Below, one piece after another: positions 34,454-42,457 of a stretch of DNA of 64,000 nucleotides; position 1 is the stretch's first letter; the number at the start of each line of letters is the position of its first letter. The position numbers were made by a program, and so were the translations under genes. The stretch spans positions 1 through 64,000 of the forward strand of contig CAJULX010000010.1 in the NCBI GenBank assembly GCA_910587245.1. Reading direction: 5' to 3'. The stretch is from Candidatus Gastranaerophilales bacterium (lineage in GTDB: Bacteria; Cyanobacteriota; Vampirovibrionia; Gastranaerophilales; Gastranaerophilaceae). Under the pieces are notes generated by a model. The model saw only the letters and a list, made by a program, of their open reading frames with translations. It was not told the DNA's origin and did not search any database.

Positions 34454-35497
34454 ATGAAGATTAATTTCGCAAATTTTAATAAATTTGGCAGTATGGCATT
34501 GTGCCCCATAAAAAACGATTTACCTTCTTCTTGCGGATTGGAAAGAGTACCGTATGAAGATACTTTTGTATCAAAACCAAGCAAGATGACAACTTTTTAT
34601 AACGGCAAAAGAAAAATGCAGGGAGAAGTTGTAAAAAATTTTCAATTGGAAGATGAAAAAGGCGGCAAAAGATGTGTAAGTATAATTCAATACGGGGATG
34701 ATTCCAATTTTTATGCACTTTGTTTGAATAATAAAGAGAAAAAGAATGCAATTTGCACTATGGAAGCCCATGATGCAGGAGATTGTTATTATATTGATTC
34801 TATAACAAGATTTGGCAGACATCCTGAAATCAGGGGAGCGGGCACAGAATTATTGAAATTTGCGGCAGAATTAAGCATAGATAAGGGATACGGCGGAGCA
34901 GTAAAACTCTTTGCCATTTCTTCTTTTCCTTTCTATTTTAAAAATAATTTCAGGGTTGCAAAAAACTTTTTATCATCCGAGCGGGATGCATACTACAGTT
35001 ATATAACAAGAAATCCGACCAATCTTCATAAGGGGCTGCCTTCTATTTGGTGTGATATGGATTTTGAACTCAGTGAAGATAATGCTGCGGCACTTTTAAA
35101 TGACGAAAGACTTTATGAAAATGATTTTTTTGAAACCGAATATAATAAAACATTGCACTATAACAACGATTCCGGCAGTCACAGTATAAAATTTGACGCC
35201 GATATTTGCGAAACTACAAATTCCGACTTTTTGCAGGATGGAGATAAGGAATACGTTATTCAGCTTATTCAAAAAAATCCTGAACAAATATTTCCGATTG
35301 GTGCTCTAAAGATGAAATTGTGCGAAGATGGAGAAGGTAAAAAGTATTTAAATGTCAGCAATATCAGTATTAATGATACTGCACCGGCACCTAACGGCGG
35401 TAATGCCTGCGAAGTAATTAAAAAGGAATTATTTAAAATTGCAGACGAGAAGATGAAAGAACTGGGTGCTGAATATTTGAAGTATTGTGTTTATTAA
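34454..35497 (+). CDS. GNAT-fold acetyltransferase-like protein
   Basis: A 347-residue cytoplasmic protein. The middle part carries the GNAT acetyl-CoA-binding pattern: YYIDSITRFGRHPEIRGAGT then LLKFAAELSIDKGYGGAV, where R-x-x-G-x-G/A is the pyrophosphate loop, and a following FPFYFKNNFRV strand. The flanking regions (1-100 and 200-347) match nothing I know; near the C-terminus KELFKIADEKMKELGAEYLK is a helix. The ribosome binding site is weak (GAG 9 nt upstream). Monocistronic, divergent from the radical SAM gene, with a bidirectional terminator behind. The substrate is unknown. Confidence 0.65.
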   Translation: MKINFANFNKFGSMALCPIKNDLPSSCGLERVPYEDTFVSKPSKMTTFYNGKRKMQGEVVKNFQLEDEKGGKRCVSIIQYGDDSNFYALCLNNKEKKNAICTMEAHDAGDCYYIDSITRFGRHPEIRGAGTELLKFAAELSIDKGYGGAVKLFAISSFPFYFKNNFRVAKNFLSSERDAYYSYITRNPTNLHKGLPSIWCDMDFELSEDNAAALLNDERLYENDFFETEYNKTLHYNNDSGSHSIKFDADICETTNSDFLQDGDKEYVIQLIQKNPEQIFPIGALKMKLCEDGEGKKYLNVSNISINDTAPAPNGGNACEVIKKELFKIADEKMKELGAEYLKYCVY

Positions 35498-35507
35498 AAT
35501 TTGCGGC

Positions 35508-35552
35508 AAAAAACCCGATTTTGTGCTTTTTTGGCTTAAAATCGGGTTTTTG
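35508..35552. terminator. bidirectional terminator between the GNAT gene and rpsG
   Basis: AAAAAACCCGATTTT and AAAATCGGGTTTTT pair over 13-14 bp around GTGCTTTTTTGGCTT. T-runs are on both strands. Confidence 0.9.
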
Positions 35553-35573
35553 ATATTAATTTGTTTAATTTTA

Positions 35574-36044
35574 TTAATATTTATAATGTGCAAAAGCTTT
35601 GTTTGCTTCAGCCATTTTGTGGGTGTCTTCGCGTTTTTTAACGGAAGCGCCTGCACCGTTTGAAGCATCGAGAATTTCAGAGGTTAATTTATCAACCATT
35701 GATTTTCCGCTTCTTTTTCTTGCAGATTCAATTAACCAGCAAGAACCAAGGGCTTGACCTCTATCAGGTTTTACTTCAACAGGAACCTGATAAGTAGAAC
35801 CGCCGATTCTTCTTGCCTTTACTTCGATTAAAGGCGTAACGTTTGTTAACGCTTTTTTGAAAACTTCAACCGGAGCTTCTTTTGTTTTTTCTTGAATTTT
35901 ATCCATTGAAGAGTAGAAAATCTTTTGTGCAATTGATTTTTTACCCCTCTTCATTAATCTGTTTATGAATTTTGCAATATCTACACTGTTATACATTGGA
36001 TCCGGCGCCGGAATTCTTTTTGCCGGTTTTGAACGTCTTGACAT
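35574..36044 (-). CDS. rpsG: 30S ribosomal protein S7
   Basis: Primary binder of the 16S rRNA 3' domain, at the mRNA exit side. The 156-residue length and sequence (MSRRSKPAKR start, AQKIFYSSMDKI, VTPLIEVKARRIGGSTYQVP, MAEANKAFAHYKY end) are typical. AAAGG lies 11 nt before the ATG. It follows rpsL after a structured 79-nt gap. A strong terminator lies 21 nt after the stop, so fusA and tuf, the usual next genes of the str operon, are not in this transcript. Confidence 0.98.
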   Translation of the reverse strand: MSRRSKPAKRIPAPDPMYNSVDIAKFINRLMKRGKKSIAQKIFYSSMDKIQEKTKEAPVEVFKKALTNVTPLIEVKARRIGGSTYQVPVEVKPDRGQALGSCWLIESARKRSGKSMVDKLTSEILDASNGAGASVKKREDTHKMAEANKAFAHYKY

Positions 36045-36080
36045 GTTATTTGTTTACCTTTCTCATTTTTGTATTGTTAA

Positions 36081-36118
36081 AGGCAGTGCTTCCCAGCACG
36101 GCGCACCGCACTAGCTTG
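36081..36118 (-). promoter_or_regulatory. structured rpsL-rpsG intercistronic region, candidate S7 site
   Basis: The 79-nt gap contains an unusually GC-rich stretch. On the minus strand GTGCT-GGGA-AGCAC is a hairpin with a GNRA-like loop, and GTGCGG-TGCG-CCGTGC is an alternative overlapping hairpin. In E. coli S7 represses its own operon by binding this same intercistronic region, so an equivalent role is plausible but not shown. Confidence 0.4.
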
Positions 36119-36123
36119 CAACT

Positions 36124-36507
36124 CTACTTTTTGCCGGCTTTTGCTTTTTTAGCGCCGTATTTAGATCTGCTTTGTGTTCTGTTTGCAACACCCGCAGTAT
36201 CAAGAGTACCTCTGATAATGTGGTATCTAACACCCGGTAAATCTTTAACCCTTCCGCCTCTAATCATAACAACAGAGTGCTCTTGAAGGTTATGTCCGAT
36301 ACCCGGTATGTATGATGTTACTTCAAAACCATTGGTAAGTCTTACCCTTGCAACTTTTCTTAATGCAGAATTAGGTTTTTTAGGTGTAGTTGTATAAACT
36401 CTGGTGCAAACGCCTCTTCTTTGCGGGCAGTTTGTAAGCGCCGGAGATTTAGTTTTATCAACGATTTTCTTTCTTTCATTTTTAACTAATTGGCTAATTG
36501 TTGGCAT
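36124..36507 (-). CDS. rpsL: 30S ribosomal protein S12
   Basis: Decoding-centre protein. The 127-residue sequence has the universal stretches KKPNSALRKVARVRL (the lysine tied to streptomycin response is present) and QEHSVVMIRGGRVKDLPGVRYHI (site of aspartate methylthiolation in some bacteria). It ends SKYGAKKAKAGKK. GGGAATATT precedes the ATG. First gene of a short rpsL-rpsG operon with a TTGACA-containing promoter upstream. Confidence 0.98.
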   Translation of the reverse strand: MPTISQLVKNERKKIVDKTKSPALTNCPQRRGVCTRVYTTTPKKPNSALRKVARVRLTNGFEVTSYIPGIGHNLQEHSVVMIRGGRVKDLPGVRYHIIRGTLDTAGVANRTQSRSKYGAKKAKAGKK

Positions 36508-36542
36508 AATATTCCCTTTGTTAATTATTACTGTGTATTGTT

Positions 36543-36571
36543 ATTTGACAATAAACAAAGCTGAATGTCAA
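36543..36571 (-). promoter_or_regulatory. promoter of rpsL-rpsG
   Basis: On the minus strand a consensus TTGACA (36571-36566), a 17-nt spacer and TCAAAT (36548-36543), about 30 nt before the end of the rpsL leader. Confidence 0.45.
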
Positions 36572-36610
36572 ATGATATTTGAAAAAATTAATATTTTTAA
36601 AGAAAAAAGT

Positions 36611-36639
36611 TTGACTAAAACATCTAAGGGGAATATTAT
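36611..36639 (+). promoter_or_regulatory. near-consensus promoter of a probable leaderless gene
   Basis: TTGACT (36611-36616), 17-nt spacer, TATTAT (36634-36639), then 7 nt to the ATG at 36647. The overlapping TATAAT at 36637-36642 would put the start of transcription inside the gene, so TATTAT is preferred. Confidence 0.6.
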
Positions 36640-36646
36640 AATTGGT

Positions 36647-37003
36647 ATGAAAAGTAAAGATATAGTGAGAGCTGAAAACTCGCTCCGTGAATACATTTTG
36701 GAAGAATACAGCGATGACGCTTTTGAACGTTCCAGAATTAACCTTTATAAATACAAGGGTTTAACCATTACTATTTCCTGGAAACCGAATGTTGAACCGA
36801 ATTTTAATGTGCAAATAATGGCTTTTGAAGCCAGTTTCAGAATAGAAACGGGGCAAAAAATTGAAGGCGGCTTGCAGGATAACGATGTCAGTATGATTAC
36901 AAAGTGGGCAAAGCAAAGCCAGAACAGAACTTTGATGATGCGTATCTGGGTAACCGAAGCACGTGAGAAAAAAGAAATTCGTCTTAAACCTTTTGATATG
37001 TAA
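36647..37003 (+). CDS. uncharacterised small protein
   Basis: Not recognised. A 118-residue protein, MKSKDIVRAENSLREYILEE at the start, with alternating strands in the middle (LYKYKGLTITISWKP, FNVQIMAFEASFRIETG) and a basic helical end (WVTEAREKKEIRLKPFDM). No signal peptide or membrane segment. I place the start at 36647: the longer open frame runs back antisense through rpsL and across the promoter. There is no usable ribosome binding site and the promoter sits immediately before the ATG, so translation is probably leaderless. The strong promoter suggests the product is abundant. Confidence 0.75.
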   Translation: MKSKDIVRAENSLREYILEEYSDDAFERSRINLYKYKGLTITISWKPNVEPNFNVQIMAFEASFRIETGQKIEGGLQDNDVSMITKWAKQSQNRTLMMRIWVTEAREKKEIRLKPFDM

Positions 37004-37102
37004 TAATTTTGTTACAAAAATTTACACTTTGTAACCGATGTTTTCGGACATGAAATTATGTTGATTTTTTATGAATGCCTATTTTAAAAAATATAAGTTT
37101 TT

Positions 37103-38248
37103 TTAATTTTGTTTATCGAATTTTTTAAGTAATTTGTTTGCAAAGTCAGTAAATTCGCCGCACTTGATGGCGTCAGACATCATAAACATAAGATTAACAA
37201 GGAAATGTATATTATGAATGCTTAAAAGCATTGCAGCGTTAGCTTCTTGCGCGCGATAAAGGTGTCTGATATAAGCTCTGGTGTGGTTTCGGCAGGTCCA
37301 GCAATTGCATTTTTCGTCTAACGGGGTAAAATCCGCCTCAAACTCTTTATTTTTAATGATTTTGTTGCCTTCAAACGTGAAAAATGTTCCATGGCGGGCA
37401 TTTCGCGTGGGCAAAACGCAATCAAACATATCAATTCCGGCTTTCACTCCGTTTAATAAATCTACGGGAGTGCCTACCCCCATTAAATATCTCGGTTTAC
37501 CTTCCGGCAGAAGGGGGGTGACCAGATTAACATAATAATTTTTGATATCTGTTGGTTCTCCGACGCTCACACCACCTATAGCACAGCCTACAGAAGGTTT
37601 TGACGCTATGTATTCGGCGGATTCTCTTCTTAAATCGTCAAAAAATGCCCCTTGAACAATGGGAAACAACGCCTGACGCGGATTTTGGTGTGCCGCAATA
37701 CATCTGTCGAGCCATCTGTGAGTTCTCTGCATTGCGGATTTTGCTTCTTCATAAGAGCAAGGATACGGTGCGCATTCATCGAACGCCATAATGATATCTG
37801 CGCCTAAATCATTTTGAATCTGCATTGAAATTTCAGGCGAAATAAAATGCTTGGAGCCGTTTTTGGGGTCCGTAAAATAAACACCGTCTTCCGTGATTTT
37901 TCTCAATTTTGCAAGCGAAAATACCTGAAAACCGCCTGAATCCGTGAGCATGGGTTTATGCCAGTTCATCCAGCCATGAAGCCCTCCTGCCTGCTTTACA
38001 AGCGAGGTTCCGGGTTTAAGGTACATATGATAAGAGTTTGCAAGGATAATCTGCGCCCCTGTTTCCAAAAGCTGTCTGTTATCAAGCATTTTTACGGCAG
38101 AATTGGTTCCAACAGGCATAAAAACAGGGGTTTTAATTAGCCCGTGAGGTGTAAAAAACTCGCCGCAGCGGGCATTTGAGCCTTTATCTTTTGCGGTTAC
38201 TTTAAAAGAAAAATAACCGTCATTTAAATGCGGCGTTGTGTTTGACAT
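37103..38248 (-). CDS. tgt: queuine tRNA-ribosyltransferase (tRNA-guanine transglycosylase)
   Basis: Exchanges G34 of GUN anticodons for a queuosine precursor. The 381-residue protein has LTDSGGFQVFSL, MAFDECAPYP, GGVSVGEP, MGVGTPVDLLNGV and FDCVLPTRNARHGT, with the zinc site CNCWTCRNH followed by a downstream histidine. Starts 9 nt after the ndk stop on the same strand; the GGGGG at the ndk end serves as ribosome binding site. The other queuosine genes are not in the window. Confidence 0.96.
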   Translation of the reverse strand: MSNTTPHLNDGYFSFKVTAKDKGSNARCGEFFTPHGLIKTPVFMPVGTNSAVKMLDNRQLLETGAQIILANSYHMYLKPGTSLVKQAGGLHGWMNWHKPMLTDSGGFQVFSLAKLRKITEDGVYFTDPKNGSKHFISPEISMQIQNDLGADIIMAFDECAPYPCSYEEAKSAMQRTHRWLDRCIAAHQNPRQALFPIVQGAFFDDLRRESAEYIASKPSVGCAIGGVSVGEPTDIKNYYVNLVTPLLPEGKPRYLMGVGTPVDLLNGVKAGIDMFDCVLPTRNARHGTFFTFEGNKIIKNKEFEADFTPLDEKCNCWTCRNHTRAYIRHLYRAQEANAAMLLSIHNIHFLVNLMFMMSDAIKCGEFTDFANKLLKKFDKQN

Positions 38249-38257
38249 GGGCTGAAA

Positions 38258-38710
38258 CTATGCCCCCATAACGATTTCAAGCATTGTTTTATAGTTATCG
38301 CAAATTTCATTATCCGAAAACCACAGCCTCATCTCTCTTTTTGCTGAATCGGGGCAATCTGAGGCATGGACTGCATTATATTCTTTTACAGTGCAAAAAT
38401 CAGCCCTGATTGAGCCTACATCCGCTTCATCGGGATTTGTTTTACCTACAATGTGGCGTACACCGAGAATTGCGTTTTCACCTTCTAAAATCATGGCAAG
38501 CACTGGGCCTGAAGTTATATATTCAATTAAAGAATCATAGAAAGGTTTGCCAAAGTGCTCAGCATAATGCTTTGCGGCTAATTCCTTTGAAACATTTGTC
38601 ATTTTGAGGGCGATAATTTTGTATCCTTTATCTTCAAATCTGGTAAGGATTTTTCCCATTAAACCGCGCTTTACGGAATCCGGTTTTAAGGCTACAAATG
38701 TTCTTTCCAT
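38258..38710 (-). CDS. ndk: nucleoside diphosphate kinase
   Basis: Balances nucleoside triphosphates by ping-pong transfer through a phosphohistidine. The 150-residue protein has ERTFVALKPDSVKRGLMGKI at the start and the active-site motif YNAVHASDCPDSAKRE with the catalytic His near 115. AAGGAAAAG precedes the ATG. It is followed by tgt after 9 bp and is probably co-transcribed with it. Confidence 0.97.
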   Translation of the reverse strand: MERTFVALKPDSVKRGLMGKILTRFEDKGYKIIALKMTNVSKELAAKHYAEHFGKPFYDSLIEYITSGPVLAMILEGENAILGVRHIVGKTNPDEADVGSIRADFCTVKEYNAVHASDCPDSAKREMRLWFSDNEICDNYKTMLEIVMGA

Positions 38711-38891
38711 AATACTTTTCCTTTTTTAGAATCTAATTCCTAAAGCTATTATACTACAAAAGAAAAAGGGGCTGTTTAAAATTAAGTAAATTTTTTGTGT
38801 CATTTTCTTAATGTTTTATTTATTTTTTAATTAATTTTTCATATCATAAAATAAAGAACTTTTATGAACTTGGGGAAGTTTAGAATTTACA

Positions 38892-39347
38892 ATGTATTCT
38901 CTTGATAACAGACAAAGATTATACGGAAAAAATTTTTCAAACGGAGCTGACGGGTTTGAAAACATAAGCTTGCAGAGTCTTTTTAGAAAAAGCAGGGTGT
39001 CTGCAAGGCAAAAAGAAGTTGCAAATAATTATATGGTGATTAAGAAAATTTTCGGATTTTCTGCCGTTAATTCAAGAATAACAAATTCAGAAACCTCGCT
39101 TTTGAGGCAATATGGCATGAAACTTCTTGAGGAAACAACATCACGTGCCATGTTTAATGAACTTGAAAGTCTTATTGAATGGTCAAAAACGGGTGATGTT
39201 GTAAAGAGAATGCATTCCGATACGATTTTTGAAATCAGGGTAAAAGAGTTAAAATTTTTACAGGCAAATAATTCGCTTATAAGGCTGGGTGAACTTTATG
39301 ACGGCTATAATGTTCTGGAAAAATATATAGAATATATTGCGGGATAA
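38892..39347 (+). CDS. uncharacterised helical protein
   Basis: Not recognised. A 151-residue, largely alpha-helical, soluble protein (for example YGMKLLEETTSRAMFNELES and FEIRVKELKFLQANNSLIRL). The N-terminal 45 residues are polar and basic. A GGGGAAG lies too far upstream (about 14 nt) for a standard ribosome binding site, and a TAGAAT box ends 5 nt before the ATG, so it may be leaderless. Monocistronic, divergent from ndk across a 180-bp AT-rich gap in which I see nothing else. Confidence 0.65.
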   Translation: MYSLDNRQRLYGKNFSNGADGFENISLQSLFRKSRVSARQKEVANNYMVIKKIFGFSAVNSRITNSETSLLRQYGMKLLEETTSRAMFNELESLIEWSKTGDVVKRMHSDTIFEIRVKELKFLQANNSLIRLGELYDGYNVLEKYIEYIAG

Positions 39348-39354
39348 TTTTTAA

Positions 39355-39382
39355 CAAAAAAGCAGTCATTAATATGACTGCA
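39355..39382 (-). terminator. terminator of the META-domain lipoprotein gene
   Basis: GCAGTCAT and ATGACTGC form a perfect 8-bp stem around TAAT. On the minus strand a TTTTTTG run follows, so it mainly serves the leftward gene. Confidence 0.78.
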
Positions 39383-39404
39383 AATTTGTATTAAAATTTT
39401 AAAT

Positions 39405-39791
39405 TTATTTTGAAGTTTTTTGAATTTTTTTATAGGTATATTCTTTTCCTGATTGGTTTTTGAGGGTCAGCTCATCGTTTTTAAGAGTGTATTCCATCTC
39501 GCCGCCAAAGTTTTTAAAATATTCATCTTCAGCCTGCATATCTTCAGGTGAGCCTGCCATTTTGGTAGATGCTATATAAGAGAATGTCACGGTTTTATCC
39601 GTTGATTTATATGTGCCAAAATATCTGTTTAGTGCCTGTCCGTAGTATCCGCCCTTATTATTGAAACCAAGAGTAATATTTAACGGGCTTTTCGGGCTAA
39701 TCAGCTGATATTCGTTTCCTGCAGCCTGGTTTATAAAATTGCAGGATGCAAGGGATAGAAATGCAAAAATTCCGCAAAAAAATGTATTCAT
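39405..39791 (-). CDS. META-domain (HslJ-like) lipoprotein
   Basis: A 128-residue exported lipoprotein. The lipobox is LASC at 14-17, with Cys17 as lipidation site after a short hydrophobic signal. The mature part matches the META/DUF306 fold: ALNRYFGTYKSTDKTVTFSY, then IASTKMAGSPEDMQAEDEYF, then a YTLKNDELTLKN strand pair. META domains occur in HslJ-type envelope-stress proteins; the function is not known in detail. AGGAGG lies before the ATG. It lies 16 bp after ychF on the same strand and may be co-transcribed with it. Confidence 0.82.
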   Translation of the reverse strand: MNTFFCGIFAFLSLASCNFINQAAGNEYQLISPKSPLNITLGFNNKGGYYGQALNRYFGTYKSTDKTVTFSYIASTKMAGSPEDMQAEDEYFKNFGGEMEYTLKNDELTLKNQSGKEYTYKKIQKTSK

Positions 39792-39807
39792 AAAAAATCC
39801 TCCTTTA

Positions 39808-40905
39808 TTAATTATTAAATCTAAAAAGCATTATATCGCCGTCTTGAACAATATATTCTTTTCCTTCAAGTCTTGCCGTACCTTTTTCGCGCGCTCCGGC
39901 CCAGCTTCCTGCGGCAATAAAATCACTATATGATACAACTTCCGCTTTAATGAAACCTTTTTCAAAATCCGTATGGATAACACCCGCTGCCTGAGGTGCT
40001 TTTGTACCTTTTGTAATGGTCCATGCTCTTACTTCTTTTTCACCCGCTGTAATATAGGTTTGAAGGTTTAAGATATCGTATGCGGATTTTATCATTTTTT
40101 CGATACCTGAATTTTCAACGCCGAGTTCTTTCAGGTAATTTTCCGCTTCCTCTTTTCCTAAAGAGACAAGCTCTGCCTCAATTTGAGCACAAATCATAAC
40201 AACATCCGCACCGCTTTTATTTGCATATTCTTTTACGCGCTCAACGTATTCATTGCCTGTCGCAAGCTCGTTTTCGGAAACATTGGCACAATATATAACG
40301 GGTTTTGTCATCAAGAGATGAAAATGATGAAGCATTTTTAATTCTTCTTCATTGAAAATTTCTTTAATATTTATAAAATTTCCCTGCTCGAGATAGGGCA
40401 TAAGTCTTTCTATTATTGAATTTTCAAGAACTGCTTCTTTGTCGCCCGCTTTTACCTGCTTTGCAATGCGTTTTAAGCGGTTTTCAAGGCTTGTGATATC
40501 TGCAAGAGCAAGCTCTGTATTAATTGTCTCAATATCATCAATCGGGTCGATTTTGCCGTTTACATGGATTGTATTCGGGTCGTCAAAACATCTTACCACC
40601 TGAATTATAGCGTCAACCTCTCTTATATTGTGCAAAAATTGATTTCCTAAGCCTTCGCCTTTGCTTGCACCTTTTACAAGGCCTGCAATATCTACAAATT
40701 CAATAGCGGTAGGGATTACCGTATCTGTTTTTACTAAATCTTTCAGAGTGTAAAGCCTTTCGTCGGGTACGGTTACTACCCCTACATTGGGTTCTATTGT
40801 GCAGAACGGGTAATTTGCACTCTGTGCATTAGCTGAAAGCGTTAATGCATTAAAAAGTGTTGATTTACCTACGTTTGGAAGTCCTACTATTCCACATTTA
40901 AGCAT
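39808..40905 (-). CDS. ychF: redox-regulated ATPase/GTPase YchF (Obg family)
   Basis: Ribosome-associated P-loop NTPase with ATP preference. The 365-residue protein has GLPNVGKSTLFNALT at 6-20, NYPFCTIEPNVGVV, DIAGLVKGASKGEGLGN, a helical insertion, and the C-terminal TGS domain (GEKEVRAWTITKGTKAPQAA, ending DGDIMLFRFNN). AAAAGG precedes the ATG. It follows mscL by 21 bp on the same strand. Confidence 0.97.
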   Translation of the reverse strand: MLKCGIVGLPNVGKSTLFNALTLSANAQSANYPFCTIEPNVGVVTVPDERLYTLKDLVKTDTVIPTAIEFVDIAGLVKGASKGEGLGNQFLHNIREVDAIIQVVRCFDDPNTIHVNGKIDPIDDIETINTELALADITSLENRLKRIAKQVKAGDKEAVLENSIIERLMPYLEQGNFINIKEIFNEEELKMLHHFHLLMTKPVIYCANVSENELATGNEYVERVKEYANKSGADVVMICAQIEAELVSLGKEEAENYLKELGVENSGIEKMIKSAYDILNLQTYITAGEKEVRAWTITKGTKAPQAAGVIHTDFEKGFIKAEVVSYSDFIAAGSWAGAREKGTARLEGKEYIVQDGDIMLFRFNN

Positions 40906-40926
40906 TTTATTATCCTTTTTTAATTT

Positions 40927-41406
40927 TTATAAATCCGTTGTGCAATACGGGCACTTTGTTGCATTGATATTTATTGAAGAACAGCATTTGGGGCAGGTTT
41001 TGGTATCTGCAACCACTTCTGCCTGTTCTTTCTTTTCAACCGCCGCTCTTAATTTATTTATAAACTTTATAAGTAAAAATACGGCAAATGCTACAAAAAT
41101 AAAACTTATAAGCGTATTTATAAACAGCCCGTAATTAATTGTAACGGCACCCGCTGATTGTGCGGCTTCTAATGACGGATATTTAACAATTTTGCCGTCA
41201 TAATCGGGGAGTGTCAGATAGAGGTTCGTAAAATCGACTCTGCCCATAATCCAGCCCATAGGCGGCATTATGATATCTTTTACCATTGAATCCACAATCT
41301 TACCGAAGGCGGCACCTATAATAATACCTACTGCCATATCGATAACATTGCCTTTGATTGCAAAGGTTTTAAATTCGTCTGTCCACTTTTTAACTTTATT
41401 TAACAT
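40927..41406 (-). CDS. mscL: large-conductance mechanosensitive channel with C-terminal zinc ribbon
   Basis: Opens under membrane tension to release osmolytes. The channel core is standard: FKTFAIKGNVIDMAVGIIIG (N-terminal helix and TM1), a periplasmic loop, and TM2 NTLISFIFVAFAVFLLIKF. At 159 residues it is longer than most MscL, because after the charged linker it ends in a treble-clef/zinc-ribbon pattern: Cys138-x2-Cys141 and Cys152-x2-Cys155 (CPKC, CPYC). The ribbon is cytoplasmic and would replace or cap the usual C-terminal helical bundle. CCGGAG precedes the ATG. First gene of mscL-ychF-lipoprotein. Confidence 0.95.
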   Translation of the reverse strand: MLNKVKKWTDEFKTFAIKGNVIDMAVGIIIGAAFGKIVDSMVKDIIMPPMGWIMGRVDFTNLYLTLPDYDGKIVKYPSLEAAQSAGAVTINYGLFINTLISFIFVAFAVFLLIKFINKLRAAVEKKEQAEVVADTKTCPKCCSSININATKCPYCTTDL

Positions 41407-41521
41407 AAAATCTCCGGTTTTTTAAACGGTACGCAGATAATTCTATCATAAAAACGGCAAATTTTTTTCTTCACGGTTTTTGTGATATACAGCTTTAAAT
41501 TATAGCGTATCGGAAAATATT

Positions 41522-42415
41522 ATGAATATTGCAAATATAACCGCTTTTGGTTTAAACGGAATATGGCGGAATTTAAAAACAAATAATGAGATTACGGCTT
41601 TCAAAGGAATTGGAGGCACAAAGGAAGATGAATTTTCGTACAGCAATAAAAGAGATGTGCAAAATCTTATAACGGGTGACAGGGCAAGAGTTTATCAGGC
41701 GGATAGTAAAGTTATAGATTCTTATAAAGAACTTTGCCGTTTGGATGATATGGATAATGTTATTATAACTCTCGGGCAAAATAAAGCGTTTTGTCTTGGT
41801 GACCAGCCTGCCGCACGCGCTCTTCGAGGCAGAACCCCTGCAGATTTAATCATGAGCAATACTTATAGGGATGCTGATGTAATATTGCCTCCCGGACCTG
41901 AAACCTTTCTAAGATTTTCAAATTCAGGCGGCAAAATTTCGGTTAAAAATTTCATGCCTGATGCCGAAACCGTGGGGCTTGCATATAAGGTGCATCTAAA
42001 TCCTGACGAACACCTGGATGATACTGAAATTATATTTACACCTTTAGATAGAACGCGGAAATATTTTTCAAATATTGATGCTATGCCACAAAACAAGAGA
42101 ATTTGTCTGGGGCATGCCAATAAGCTTTTTCTTTCACCAAAGATTATAATCTTGCCTTCTGAAGACGGGTGCAGCTCTTTTTTGGTTCATGAGCAAAAAA
42201 GAATAAAAAATCTTAATGAAGGAGAAAAAATTGTTATCGGGCGAAAGACCCGCGATGATGTAAAAACTTTAAGACAGGATAAATTATTTACCGACCTTCG
42301 CAACAGCAAACTTATTTCAAGAGAACATCTGCTTGTTGAAAATCTTGGCGGTAAGATTTATGTGACAAATAAGGGCAAATTTGAAACTTATATCGCAGAT
42401 ACTACGTTTGCTTAA
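41522..42415 (+). CDS. uncharacterised protein with C-terminal FHA-like domain
   Basis: A 297-residue protein. The N-terminus MNIANITAFGLNG... carries the motif TAFKG at 25-29, also found in other unknown proteins here. The C-terminal 70 residues look like a forkhead-associated phosphothreonine-binding domain: KIVIGRKTRDD, then SKLISREHLLVE with the S-R-x-H core, then KIYVTNKGKFETYI. A second, weaker FHA-like segment may lie at about 80-150 (VIITLGQNKAFCLG). GGAAAA lies 6 nt before the ATG. It is followed after 42 bp by another unknown with the same FKG motif, probably in one operon. Confidence 0.65.
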   Translation: MNIANITAFGLNGIWRNLKTNNEITAFKGIGGTKEDEFSYSNKRDVQNLITGDRARVYQADSKVIDSYKELCRLDDMDNVIITLGQNKAFCLGDQPAARALRGRTPADLIMSNTYRDADVILPPGPETFLRFSNSGGKISVKNFMPDAETVGLAYKVHLNPDEHLDDTEIIFTPLDRTRKYFSNIDAMPQNKRICLGHANKLFLSPKIIILPSEDGCSSFLVHEQKRIKNLNEGEKIVIGRKTRDDVKTLRQDKLFTDLRNSKLISREHLLVENLGGKIYVTNKGKFETYIADTTFA

Positions 42416-42457
42416 ATGATTTTTTATAATAATACACGAATGAATTAAGAGGAAAAT

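Noticed and set aside
36404..36646. N-terminal extension of the gene at 36647
   Set aside because: It would run antisense through rpsL and across a near-consensus promoter; the ATG at 36647 fits the promoter position.
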